Assembly: GCA_051648485.1 (NCBI GenBank)
Contig: JBOFFH010000144.1
Location: 3,847 to 67,846, forward strand
Source: JAGNZR01 sp051648485
GTDB taxonomy: Bacteria > Fusobacteriota > Fusobacteriia > Fusobacteriales > Fusobacteriaceae
Reading direction: 5' to 3'
Length of the DNA: 64,000 nucleotides
Under the pieces are notes generated by a model that did not search any database, was not told where the DNA came from, and was given only the letters and a program-made list of their open reading frames with translations. Positions within the stretch are counted from its first letter, which is position 1. Each line of letters begins with the position of its first letter. The position numbers and the translations under genes were made by a program. This document shows, piece by piece, positions 1-7,699 of the stretch.

Positions 1-48
1 GGTTCTGCTGGCGGAGGTGCTGGCGGAGGCGGAGGCTCTAGCTGGTAG
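1..48 (+). CDS. C-terminal tail of a Gly-rich protein, possibly TPM/YgcG family (5' partial)
   Basis: Frame 1 reads from the window edge to a TAG at 46-48, giving 15 residues made of Gly, Ala and Ser and ending in Ser-Ser-Trp. Gly-rich tails ending in a small residue plus Trp are typical of TPM-domain (YgcG/Psb32-like) membrane proteins, which is the basis for the guess. The GC-rich composition comes from the glycine codons and contrasts sharply with the AT-rich remainder. The body of the gene is outside the window, so the family cannot be confirmed. Confidence 0.5.
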   Translation, partial: GSAGGGAGGGGGSSW

Positions 49-74
49 ACAAAATTATTTTATTGGTGTACAAT
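46..74 (+). promoter_or_regulatory. Promoter for the DUF368 gene
   Basis: TAGACA (46-51), a 17-bp spacer and TACAAT (69-74) make a good sigma-70 promoter. The -35 box overlaps the stop codon of the upstream gene, so the DUF368 gene can be transcribed independently. Confidence 0.55.
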
Positions 75-102
75 AAAGATATTTTATTTCAAGGGGTGCA
101 AT

Positions 103-948
103 ATGTTATTATTATTTTTAAAAGGTATCATTATTGGTGTTGCCAATATTATGCCTGGGGTTTCTGGTGGAACTTTAGCTGTGGTACTTGGGATTTATGA
201 TAAACTCATCGGTGCTATTGGTAATTTTATTACTTGTTCTTTTAAAAGAAAAGTTGAATATTTAAAATTTTTGACTCCTATTATTTTTGGAGCTTTAACT
301 GGAATTTTAATTTTTGCTAAAATATTACAATATCTTTATATTAATTATCCTGTCCCTACAGGAATAGGATTTATGCTTCTTATAATTCCATCTATTCCAC
401 TTATTATCAAAGGACAAAAATTTAGTAATATCAATACTTTTTCTTTTTTTCTTGGTGCTTTACTCACTTTAATTTTTATTATTTTAGGAGTTAAATATGG
501 AGTGAAAACTGATAATTTTGGAAGTGTTGGTGATTTTTCCATAAATTATGGAATTAAACTTCTACTTTCTGGAGTTGTTGCAGCAGGAGCTATGATTATT
601 CCAGGAATTTCGGGTTCTTTGCTACTACTTATGATAGGAGAATACTATAATATTCTTTTTTCTATAAACGCTACAGTTAAATCTTTAATTGAGTTTTTGA
701 AAGGAAATTCTAGTTTGAATTTTTTACAGCTTCTAACTGAACCTAGTTTTTTAAATCTTTATTTTTTTGTAGTGGGAGTACTTTTAGGAATTGTAGGTTT
801 TTCTAAATTTATTGATTTTATGCTGAAAAAATACAAAGGAATTACACTGTTTTTTATTGATGGAATAGTTGTTATTTCATTACTTCAAATTCTTATGAAT
901 ATTTTTCCTGTTATCAATACTTTTATAGAAAAGCTAGTAATTAGATAA
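103..948 (+). CDS. DUF368 membrane protein, PopT-type polyprenyl-phosphate transporter
   Basis: This 281-residue integral membrane protein opens with the diagnostic DUF368 segment (GxxxGxANIMPGVSGGT, about residues 8-24) and repeats a related motif in its second half (IIPGISGS, about 165-172), an internal duplication typical of the family. About eight hydrophobic helices are visible. DUF368 proteins (PopT) are known to be undecaprenyl-phosphate translocases that recycle the lipid carrier for envelope polymers; function here is assigned by family only. The gene is monocistronic: it has its own promoter and a strong bidirectional terminator immediately after it. An AAGGGGTG ribosome-binding site precedes the ATG. 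Confidence 0.88.
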   Translation: MLLLFLKGIIIGVANIMPGVSGGTLAVVLGIYDKLIGAIGNFITCSFKRKVEYLKFLTPIIFGALTGILIFAKILQYLYINYPVPTGIGFMLLIIPSIPLIIKGQKFSNINTFSFFLGALLTLIFIILGVKYGVKTDNFGSVGDFSINYGIKLLLSGVVAAGAMIIPGISGSLLLLMIGEYYNILFSINATVKSLIEFLKGNSSLNFLQLLTEPSFLNLYFFVVGVLLGIVGFSKFIDFMLKKYKGITLFFIDGIVVISLLQILMNIFPVINTFIEKLVIR

Positions 949-950
949 AA

Positions 951-1015
951 AAAAAACGAATTTTTACAAAAACATGACTAACGTCAATAGTTTTATAGTA
1001 AAAATTCGTTTTTTT
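951..1015. terminator. Bidirectional intrinsic terminator with nested hairpin
   Basis: A 17-nt arm at 951-967 is exactly complementary to 998-1014, with A- and T-runs at the outer ends. The 30-nt loop holds a small second hairpin (TGAC-TAAC-GTCA). It separates the convergent DUF368 gene and the ABC exporter operon and overlaps the TAA stop at 1014-1016. Confidence 0.85.
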
Positions 1016-2816
1016 ATCTAGTATATTGTTCACTATACATCTCATAGTAAAAACCTTTTTTCTCTAAAAGTGTTTCGTGATCTCCTATCTCTATTACTTT
1101 TCCATCTTTTACCACTAAAATTTTATTTGCATTTTTTATTGTAGATAACCTGTGTGCTATTATAAAACTTGTCCTATTTTTTATAATTTTATTTATTGCA
1201 TTCACTAATTTTTTTTCTGTTCTGGTATCTACTCCACTTGTAGCTTCATCTAATATTAGTATTTTAGGATCATTTATAATTGCCCTCGCTATGGTCAAAA
1301 GTTGTTTTTGTCCATTTGAAAAATTGCTTTTTTCTTCACTTAAAAAAGTCTTGTATCCTTGGGCTAACGACAAAATATAGTTATGAATTCCAACAGCTTG
1401 ACAAATTTCTTCTACTTTTTCTTGAGAAATATTTTTATTACCATAAGTTATATTTTCCAAAATAGTTCCTTTGAAAATCCATACGTCTTGAAGCACTACA
1501 CCCAGTATTCTTCTGTAATCTTTTTTTCTATAATTCTTTATATTCTCACCATCTAAAAGAATTTCACCTGCATCAATTTCATAAAACCTCATGAGCAGGT
1601 TCATAAGAGTTGTTTTTCCACCACCTGTTGGACCTACTATTGCAACTGTTTCCCCAGCATTAATTTTCATATTAAGATTTTCTATAAGAATCTTATTTTT
1701 ATCATAAGAAAAATTTATATTCTTAAATTCTAAATCTCCTTTTATTTCTAGAGGAAACTCTTTTATGGATATCTCTTCTAAATCTATATCTTCCGATTCT
1801 AAATATTCAAAATACCTTTCACCACTGACTATTACACTTTGAATAATATTGTAAAAATCTGAAATGTTGGCTATTGGTCTATTGAACATTCTTACATATA
1901 TAATAAAACTTGTAAGTTGCGAAAGAGTTAATTTTTCTTGAAAAATATACATCGTACCAATAAAAACAATAATTCCATATGATAAATTCCCAACAAAATT
2001 GAGTGTTGGGTAGTTAAATCCACCAAAGAAATATGCTTTTATTGAACTTTCTTTATATTTGGCACTTAAGTTGTTAAAAATAGATATACCTTTATTTTCA
2101 TAAACAAAGTTTTTCACTTCCCATTGTCCTAAAAAATTTTCTTCTATAAATGATGAAAGCTCTCCTAAATTCTTTTGTCTTTCTCTCATTTTTTTTCTAC
2201 TTTTTTCAATAAACTTTTTTAAAAAAATCATTACAAAAGTGATTAGTAGAAGTTGAACGAAAGTTAAAAAAGGATTAATAGCTAACATTATTCCAAAAGT
2301 TATTCCAACGGTTAGCATATTTACAAAAATTTGACTCACTATTTGTGAAATCGATGAACTTATATTATCTATATCGTTTATAATAATACTCATGATATTT
2401 CCGTGAGCATTTGAATCTATATATTTCAGAGAAAAACTATTTAATTTTTGAAAACTTTTACTTCTCATTTCTTCAACTATCTTTTGAGTAACTTTATTCA
2501 AATTAATATTTTGTAGATAGTTTAAAAAAGCTGATAAACTATATATTCCCGATAAAATAAAAACTATTTTTCCTAAATCATAAAAATCTTTGTCCAACAT
2601 ATTTAATTTTAGTATTCCTATACCTTTTCCAATTAAATATGGTCCTAAAATACTTAAAAAATTTGAAACAAAAGCTATAATTATTAAAAAAATAAAAACT
2701 TTTTTATGATCTAAAATATAGGGTAAAATTTTTTTCAAAATATATTTTTTTTCTTCTAAATTTTTTTCATTCAATTCTATTTTTTTACCAATTCTTCCAC
2801 CCGTTCTATCTCTCAT
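1014..2816 (-). CDS. ABC exporter half-transporter, catalytically competent NBD (LmrD/BmrD-like)
   Basis: A 600-residue type IV ABC exporter half: about 30 N-terminal cytoplasmic residues, six membrane helices (about 35-330), then a nucleotide-binding domain. Walker A is GPTGGGKTT and Walker B is ILILDEATSG with the catalytic Glu intact, but the signature loop is SNGQ instead of SGGQ. Its ATG overlaps the stop of the upstream half-transporter (ATGA, 4-bp overlap), indicating translational coupling and a heterodimer. Family knowledge: such LmrCD/BmrCD-type pairs export drugs or lipids across the inner membrane. The substrate cannot be read from sequence. Confidence 0.9.
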   Translation of the reverse strand: MRDRTGGRIGKKIELNEKNLEEKKYILKKILPYILDHKKVFIFLIIIAFVSNFLSILGPYLIGKGIGILKLNMLDKDFYDLGKIVFILSGIYSLSAFLNYLQNINLNKVTQKIVEEMRSKSFQKLNSFSLKYIDSNAHGNIMSIIINDIDNISSSISQIVSQIFVNMLTVGITFGIMLAINPFLTFVQLLLITFVMIFLKKFIEKSRKKMRERQKNLGELSSFIEENFLGQWEVKNFVYENKGISIFNNLSAKYKESSIKAYFFGGFNYPTLNFVGNLSYGIIVFIGTMYIFQEKLTLSQLTSFIIYVRMFNRPIANISDFYNIIQSVIVSGERYFEYLESEDIDLEEISIKEFPLEIKGDLEFKNINFSYDKNKILIENLNMKINAGETVAIVGPTGGGKTTLMNLLMRFYEIDAGEILLDGENIKNYRKKDYRRILGVVLQDVWIFKGTILENITYGNKNISQEKVEEICQAVGIHNYILSLAQGYKTFLSEEKSNFSNGQKQLLTIARAIINDPKILILDEATSGVDTRTEKKLVNAINKIIKNRTSFIIAHRLSTIKNANKILVVKDGKVIEIGDHETLLEKKGFYYEMYSEQYTR

Positions 2817-4522
2817 AAGTATATCTCCTGAGAATCACATATTTCTTTATATATTTCATTTTTTTCTAAAAGTTCTTTGTGAGTACCTATTCCAACAATT
2901 TCTCCTTTATCCATAACTAATATTTTATCTGATTTTATTAGGGAAGATACTTTACTAGAAACGGTTATCGTCGTAGTAGATTTAATTTTTTCCAAAAGTT
3001 CTTTTTTTAATTTACTTTCCGTTATATAGTCTAAAGCACTAAAACTATCATCAAAAATTAAAATTTCACTATTTTTTAATATTGTTCTAGCTATCGAAAA
3101 TCTTTGTTTTTGACCACCAGAAAAATTCACTCCTCCTTTATAAACTTTTGTTTCGTAAGCTTCAGGAAGTGAATCTACAAAATCATGAATTTGAGCTATC
3201 TCTACAACCTCTTTTATTCTATTTAAATCAGCATTCTCATCTCCCCAGTTCATATTTTCTTTGATACTTTGAGAAAATAAAAAACTTTTTTGAAATACAG
3301 TTCCAACTCTTTTTCTAAGTTCACCCAAGCACATACCTCTTATATTTGTTCCATTTATATAAATTTCACCATTTTGAGGAGTATACAATCTGGGTATAAG
3401 ATTAATAAGAGTTGTTTTTCCTGCTCCTATTCCACCTATAATTCCTATTTTTTCTGTCTTTTTAACCACAAAACTTATATTTTTCAAAACAGGTTTAGAT
3501 TTTTCATCATAATAAAAAGTTACATTTTTAAATTCTAAAATATTTTCAGAATTATTTTCACTGTTTCTACAGCATTTTTCATCCAGCTCTACAGGTTCAT
3601 CCAATACTTCTTGGATTCTCTTTTTAGATACAATTGTTTTTCCAGATATAGAAAATAAAAAAGTTAAAACTCCCATAGAAAAAACTAACATATTCAAATA
3701 ATTTATTAAGGCTATTATCTCTCCTACTTTTATTTCACCAAAATTTACATCTTTTCCACTCCACCATAAAACCAAAACTATTCCCATATTTATAAGGTAG
3801 GTTATAATAGGAGTTTTTGCTCCCATTATATTGTCTGCTTTAACAATATTCTCTACTAATTGGTTATTTATTTTTGAAAACTTCTTGTATTCATAGTTAT
3901 CTTGAGAAAGGGCTTTTATTACCCTAGCTCCTATCAAATTTTCTTGAAGCAATGATGTCAAACTATCTAATTGTTTTCTAATTTTTTCATAAAGAGGCAT
4001 AGATTTTTTCATATATGTATAGGTAAATAATACTGTAAACAATACTATAAAAAGAAATATTGTGGCAAACTTCAAATTTATTAATGCTGCAAAAAATATC
4101 GCCCCTACTCCTGTTACTAAGCCTCTAAGCACCATCCGCATAGACATCATTGTCATAGAAACTATACTATCGACATCTCCTGTTACTCTCGTTATAAGTG
4201 AAGTTTGTGTAAATCTGTTTAACTGATCCATAGTAAAATATTGAACTTTTGTGAAAAGTCTATTTCTTAAATCTTCACCAAAATTTTGAGCAGCATCTAC
4301 TGTGAAATAATTGCAAGCTATAGCACTCACATAACCCATTGTGGCTATAATAAGCATGTAACTTGAGTATTTTATAACGTAATCTACATCTCTGTTTAAA
4401 ATCCCCACATCTATTATTTTAGCCATTATAAGAGGTAATATAAGTTCTCCTATGGATTCTAAAGATTTCAGTCCTATACCCAAGATAGCTTTTTTATAAA
4501 ATTTTTTCACACTATTTATCAT
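2813..4522 (-). CDS. ABC exporter half-transporter, degenerate NBD (LmrC/BmrC-like)
   Basis: A 569-residue half-exporter with six membrane helices followed by an NBD. Walker A is GGIGAGKTT and the signature loop is canonical (FSGGQKQR), but Walker B reads ILIFDDSFSALD, so the catalytic Glu is Asp. Paired with the SNGQ loop of the partner, this predicts one degenerate and one consensus ATP site, the hallmark of heterodimeric exporters. It is the promoter-proximal gene of the pair and lies 15 bp downstream of a HAD phosphatase gene, so all three may be cotranscribed. Confidence 0.9.
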   Translation of the reverse strand: MINSVKKFYKKAILGIGLKSLESIGELILPLIMAKIIDVGILNRDVDYVIKYSSYMLIIATMGYVSAIACNYFTVDAAQNFGEDLRNRLFTKVQYFTMDQLNRFTQTSLITRVTGDVDSIVSMTMMSMRMVLRGLVTGVGAIFFAALINLKFATIFLFIVLFTVLFTYTYMKKSMPLYEKIRKQLDSLTSLLQENLIGARVIKALSQDNYEYKKFSKINNQLVENIVKADNIMGAKTPIITYLINMGIVLVLWWSGKDVNFGEIKVGEIIALINYLNMLVFSMGVLTFLFSISGKTIVSKKRIQEVLDEPVELDEKCCRNSENNSENILEFKNVTFYYDEKSKPVLKNISFVVKKTEKIGIIGGIGAGKTTLINLIPRLYTPQNGEIYINGTNIRGMCLGELRKRVGTVFQKSFLFSQSIKENMNWGDENADLNRIKEVVEIAQIHDFVDSLPEAYETKVYKGGVNFSGGQKQRFSIARTILKNSEILIFDDSFSALDYITESKLKKELLEKIKSTTTITVSSKVSSLIKSDKILVMDKGEIVGIGTHKELLEKNEIYKEICDSQEIYL

Positions 4523-4537
4523 AGTATCATCTCCAAC

Positions 4538-5254
4538 TTAGATTATTTCTACATCTGCATGAACTTTATAAATTATATCTTTTCTCTCAATATATATTTC
4601 AGCTTTTTCTTTCAAACTAGGTGTTTCTTTTATTTTTTCCAAAAGCTCTTTAGATGGATTTATAGCTCTTGGATGCCCTACCATGTTCAACATGCTAAAA
4701 TCTCCATTGGTATCTCCATAAGCATAACTCTCTTCTAATTTTATTTTATATTTTTCACAAAATTTTTCTATTGCTTTTAATTTATTGGCAGAATCCCACA
4801 TAGGTGAAATTTCACCAGATAGCATTTCGTCTTCTACATGGTATATAGACCCACAATAATCATCTGCACCCCATTTTTTAGCCATTCTTGAAACTAAAAA
4901 ATCAGGACTCCCTGAAATAAATATTACTACATGACTTTGCTCTTTATGCCAGCTAATCATATCTCTTGTATATTTATAAACTCTATTTCCTTCAAGTTCC
5001 ATAACTTGGTCAGAGATAAACTCATTATATTTTAATGACAGTCCTTTTACGGCTTTTACGTAAGTTTGAGTAAGACCTTGAAGATAGTTGTCATAATCTC
5101 CAACTCTTTCATCCCATTTTTTAAAAGTATCTTTGACTTTACTTTCATACTCTCCTATATCTAAAAGCTCATATTTTATAAGTTTTTTAAAATGTTCTAT
5201 AAGTAAAGAGTTTCTATATATTGTTCCATCTATATCAAAAAATGCTGCTTTCAT
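4538..5254 (-). CDS. HAD superfamily hydrolase, subfamily IB (phosphoserine-phosphatase-like)
   Basis: The 238-residue protein begins with motif I (FFDIDGTIY, near residue 5), has motif II in IFISGSP, and motif IV in GDTNGDFSML, the layout of HAD-IB phosphatases with an alpha-helical C1 cap. The start at 5254 is preferred over an upstream in-frame extension because it is preceded by AAGGAG and places motif I at the N-terminus as is normal for the family. The substrate is unknown; relatives dephosphorylate phosphoserine or small phosphate esters. An intrinsic terminator lies only about 36 bp upstream of its start. Confidence 0.85.
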   Translation of the reverse strand: MKAAFFDIDGTIYRNSLLIEHFKKLIKYELLDIGEYESKVKDTFKKWDERVGDYDNYLQGLTQTYVKAVKGLSLKYNEFISDQVMELEGNRVYKYTRDMISWHKEQSHVVIFISGSPDFLVSRMAKKWGADDYCGSIYHVEDEMLSGEISPMWDSANKLKAIEKFCEKYKIKLEESYAYGDTNGDFSMLNMVGHPRAINPSKELLEKIKETPSLKEKAEIYIERKDIIYKVHADVEII

Positions 5255-5282
5255 ATTTTTTCTCCTTTTTAATTTTATTAAA

Positions 5283-5308
5283 ACAAAAGAGAGGTTTTTG
5301 GCCTCTCT
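5283..5308 (-). terminator. Intrinsic terminator after the 70-residue ORF, upstream of the HAD gene
   Basis: Read on the minus strand, GAGAGG pairs with CCTCTC across a short A-rich loop and is followed by TTTTGTTTT. It starts about 9 nt after the stop codon of the 70-residue ORF, and only 36 nt separate it from the HAD start codon, so HAD expression probably depends partly on readthrough. Confidence 0.75.
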
Positions 5309-5317
5309 CACAATTTA

Positions 5318-5530
5318 TTATTTAAAAAAACTTAAAAAGTTTAATCTATAAAAAAATATTAGCTCTTTTTTAAGATTTTCATCTTTAAAGTCTTCTAACT
5401 GTTCTTTTAAATAAGTAACTGCTTCTAATCCTGCTTTTCCCTTTGTACAAAGATGAAAACATTTATTTGTATAATTTAATTTTTCTTCTATGTATACTAA
5501 TTTTTCAAATTCATTTGTATTAAATTCCAT
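5318..5530 (-). CDS. Small acidic/Lys-rich protein of unknown function (70 aa)
   Basis: An unrecognised 70-residue ORF with two Cys (NKCFHLC) and a hydrophobic, Phe-rich C-terminus. It has a plausible ribosome-binding site (GGGGG, 7 nt before the ATG) and a reasonable promoter, TTGTAG-N18-TATAGT, at 5598-5569. The last third of the coding sequence is T-rich and the stop lies about 9 nt before an intrinsic terminator. It could be an ordinary small protein or a leader ORF controlling the HAD/ABC genes. Confidence 0.5.
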   Translation of the reverse strand: MEFNTNEFEKLVYIEEKLNYTNKCFHLCTKGKAGLEAVTYLKEQLEDFKDENLKKELIFFYRLNFLSFFK

Positions 5531-5568
5531 ATTAAACCCCCGAGTTAGTGTAATTATTGCTTATCGTA

Positions 5569-5598
5569 ACTATACGCATATAATTAAGAATACTACAA
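5569..5598 (-). promoter_or_regulatory. Candidate promoter for the 70-aa ORF
   Basis: On the minus strand TTGTAG (5598-5593), an 18-bp spacer and TATAGT (5574-5569) precede the ORF by about 40 bp. Confidence 0.45.
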
Positions 5599-5645
5599 TA
5601 ACTAAACTTTGAAAATATGAAAAATTTTACTTTTTATTTTTTATT

Positions 5646-5900
5646 TTATTTTATTATTTCCATTTCTATAGAATCACATAATTTCAAAGTTTTAGAAAAA
5701 CTATTTTCATTCAAAAATTTGCACATTTCTTTTTCTTGTTTAATCATCTCGTTTATAAAATCTTCTACCAATTTTAGATCTTCAATGCTAAATTTTTCTG
5801 CTTTACTAAAATCTATTTTAAAATTTTTATTTTCTAAATTTTTTGAGATTTCAAATTCTTTTATTGAGTCTGCTGAATAAAGTTCTTTTTCTTTTATCAC
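5646..5900 (-). CDS. Small hydrophilic protein of unknown function, GTG start (84 aa)
   Basis: A Lys/Glu-rich 84-residue ORF, predicted largely helical and strand-mixed, with no recognised domain; a faint resemblance to a short STAS-like fold is not enough to name it. The start is GTG at 5900, 7 nt after a clear AAGGAG; an ATG overlapping by one base runs directly into TGA and cannot be used. It lies 30 bp downstream of the PAS-GGDEF-EAL gene on the same strand and is probably cotranscribed with it. Confidence 0.55.
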   Translation of the reverse strand: MIKEKELYSADSIKEFEISKNLENKNFKIDFSKAEKFSIEDLKLVEDFINEMIKQEKEMCKFLNENSFSKTLKLCDSIEMEIIK

Positions 5901-5930
5901 ATTTTATCTCCTTATAAAATTTTCAAGACT

Positions 5931-7625
5931 TTATCTTTCCTTATTCAAAAGTTCTTTTATTTTTTCTTCATTTAAAGGTTTAGAAAAATAGTGTCCTTGA
6001 TAAAAATCTGTTTTCTCAATTTTTAGCATCTCTAACTCTTCTAAAGTTTCGATACCTTCAGCCACTACTGTTAAATTTAAAGAGTGTGAAGAATCAATTA
6101 TCAGTTTTACTATTTTTTTATACTGTTCACTAGAGTTCATTTTTTCCACAAAACTTCTATCTATTTTTACTTTACTTACAGGAAGACTCACCAAATAATT
6201 AAAAGATGAATATCCTATGCCGAAATCATCTAAATAAATATTTATTCCTATATCTTTTAACTCATTCAATTTAATTGTATTTTTTTCTATTTCTTTCATA
6301 AGAGTAGTTTCAGTTATTTCAAAAGCTATTTTTTCAGGATTCACACCTATTTCTTCAATACAACTCTTAACTTTTTCTATAAAATTACTTTCCATTAATT
6401 GTTTTGGTGAAATATTTATAGAAACAACATATTCTTTTTTGTACTCTTCATTTATTTTTTTTATAAAAATAAATGCTTTTTTCATAAGATAGTCTCCAAC
6501 TATGCCTATAATATTTCGCTCTTCTAATATTTTTATCATTTCTACTACAGATATTTTAGAGTATTTTTCAGAATTCCACCTAAAAAGAGCTTCAAATCCA
6601 TAAATTTCACCATTTTCTAAATATTGTGGCTGATAGTGAAAATTTATTTTTTCTAATTTTATAGCTTTTATTACATCTTCTTCTAAATTTAATAAAATAT
6701 TTTTTTCTCGTTCTAAACTTTCTGTATAGGCTATGTAATTATTTTTACCTTTTTCTTTAGCTTTGTAAAGTGCGAAATCTGCGTTTAAAAGAAAAATATC
6801 TAAATTTTGGTTGAATCCATAGTTAGAATATCCCCCTATACTTCCTGACAAATTAAAATATTTCTCAGTAGAATTAGCAATATCTCTTATATTTGATAGA
6901 ATTTTTTTTGCCATTTCTTCAAGATTTTTTCTAGAATCATTTTTTTTCCAAAGAATTACAAATTCATCGCCACCTATTCTAAAAATTTTGGCTTTTTTAC
7001 AGTTTTTTTTCAGTTTTTCAACTGTTTCTAGTATTACTTTGTCCCCTGTATTGTGACCGTAGTTATCATTTATTCTTTTAAAGTTATCTAAATCTAAAAC
7101 TAGTATACATATTTCTTCTTTTTCTTTTTGTAATTCTTCAAAACTTTTTAAAAGTGCTCTTCTATTACCTACTCCAGTTAAAAAATCTGTATAAGCCAAT
7201 CTTTCTATTTCTTTTTTAAGTTCTGTAGTTTCAGTTATATCTCTAACCATCCCTACAATTCCTATAATTTCATTTTTGTTATTCAGCACTGGTGTTTTAT
7301 ATACTCTTAAAATATTTTCAATATTATTTTTTTTGATTTTTCTTTCAAAAGAAAATGATTTTTTTTTCTCTAAAAGTACTTCGTCTTCTTTTTTATAATC
7401 TCCATTCGACTCTTTCGAAAGAACTTCACTCATACACTTTCCAATTACAGTCGTATTTTCAACTTCAAATATTTCATAAAATTTTTTATTAGTACCCAAT
7501 ATTTTACCTTCTGAATCTTTATACCAAACAGCAAATGGAATATTTTCAATTAAAGTTTCCCTGACTTCATTTTTTTTTAGTGTTTTTAATAATTCTTTTA
7601 TTCGTTCATCATTTATTATACTCAC
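5931..7625 (-). CDS. PAS-GGDEF-EAL protein (cyclic-di-GMP turnover)
   Basis: A soluble 564-residue protein with three domains: PAS (about 20-135), GGDEF (about 145-300) and EAL (about 315-560). The GGDEF active-site motif is intact at 218-222 (RIGGDEF), while no RxxD inhibitory site is visible five residues before it. The EAL domain keeps EALFRW (345-350) and the DDFGIGYSS loop, so both diguanylate cyclase and phosphodiesterase activities are possible. No membrane helix is present; the PAS domain suggests a cytoplasmic input such as redox, gas or a ligand. AGGAGG precedes the ATG. A small 84-residue gene follows. Confidence 0.92.
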   Translation of the reverse strand: MSIINDERIKELLKTLKKNEVRETLIENIPFAVWYKDSEGKILGTNKKFYEIFEVENTTVIGKCMSEVLSKESNGDYKKEDEVLLEKKKSFSFERKIKKNNIENILRVYKTPVLNNKNEIIGIVGMVRDITETTELKKEIERLAYTDFLTGVGNRRALLKSFEELQKEKEEICILVLDLDNFKRINDNYGHNTGDKVILETVEKLKKNCKKAKIFRIGGDEFVILWKKNDSRKNLEEMAKKILSNIRDIANSTEKYFNLSGSIGGYSNYGFNQNLDIFLLNADFALYKAKEKGKNNYIAYTESLEREKNILLNLEEDVIKAIKLEKINFHYQPQYLENGEIYGFEALFRWNSEKYSKISVVEMIKILEERNIIGIVGDYLMKKAFIFIKKINEEYKKEYVVSINISPKQLMESNFIEKVKSCIEEIGVNPEKIAFEITETTLMKEIEKNTIKLNELKDIGINIYLDDFGIGYSSFNYLVSLPVSKVKIDRSFVEKMNSSEQYKKIVKLIIDSSHSLNLTVVAEGIETLEELEMLKIEKTDFYQGHYFSKPLNEEKIKELLNKER

Positions 7626-7659
7626 TTTTTAAATCCTCCTCTCTTCTTTTTAAAAAATT

Positions 7660-7684
7660 TAACATTTTTAATCTTTAAATGTTA
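7660..7684 (-). terminator. Candidate terminator of phoR
   Basis: On the minus strand TAACATTT pairs with AAATGTTA around a 9-nt loop and is followed by an ATTTTTT tract, 16 bp after the phoR stop codon. Confidence 0.6.
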
Positions 7685-7699
7685 GCTCATTTATTAATT

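Noticed and set aside
1..48. GC-rich glycine-serine coding start of the window resembling an artificial linker or vector
   Set aside because: It is a natural type of Gly-rich C-terminus with a Trp end, reads directly into a stop, and the following promoter overlaps it; high GC follows from glycine codons.
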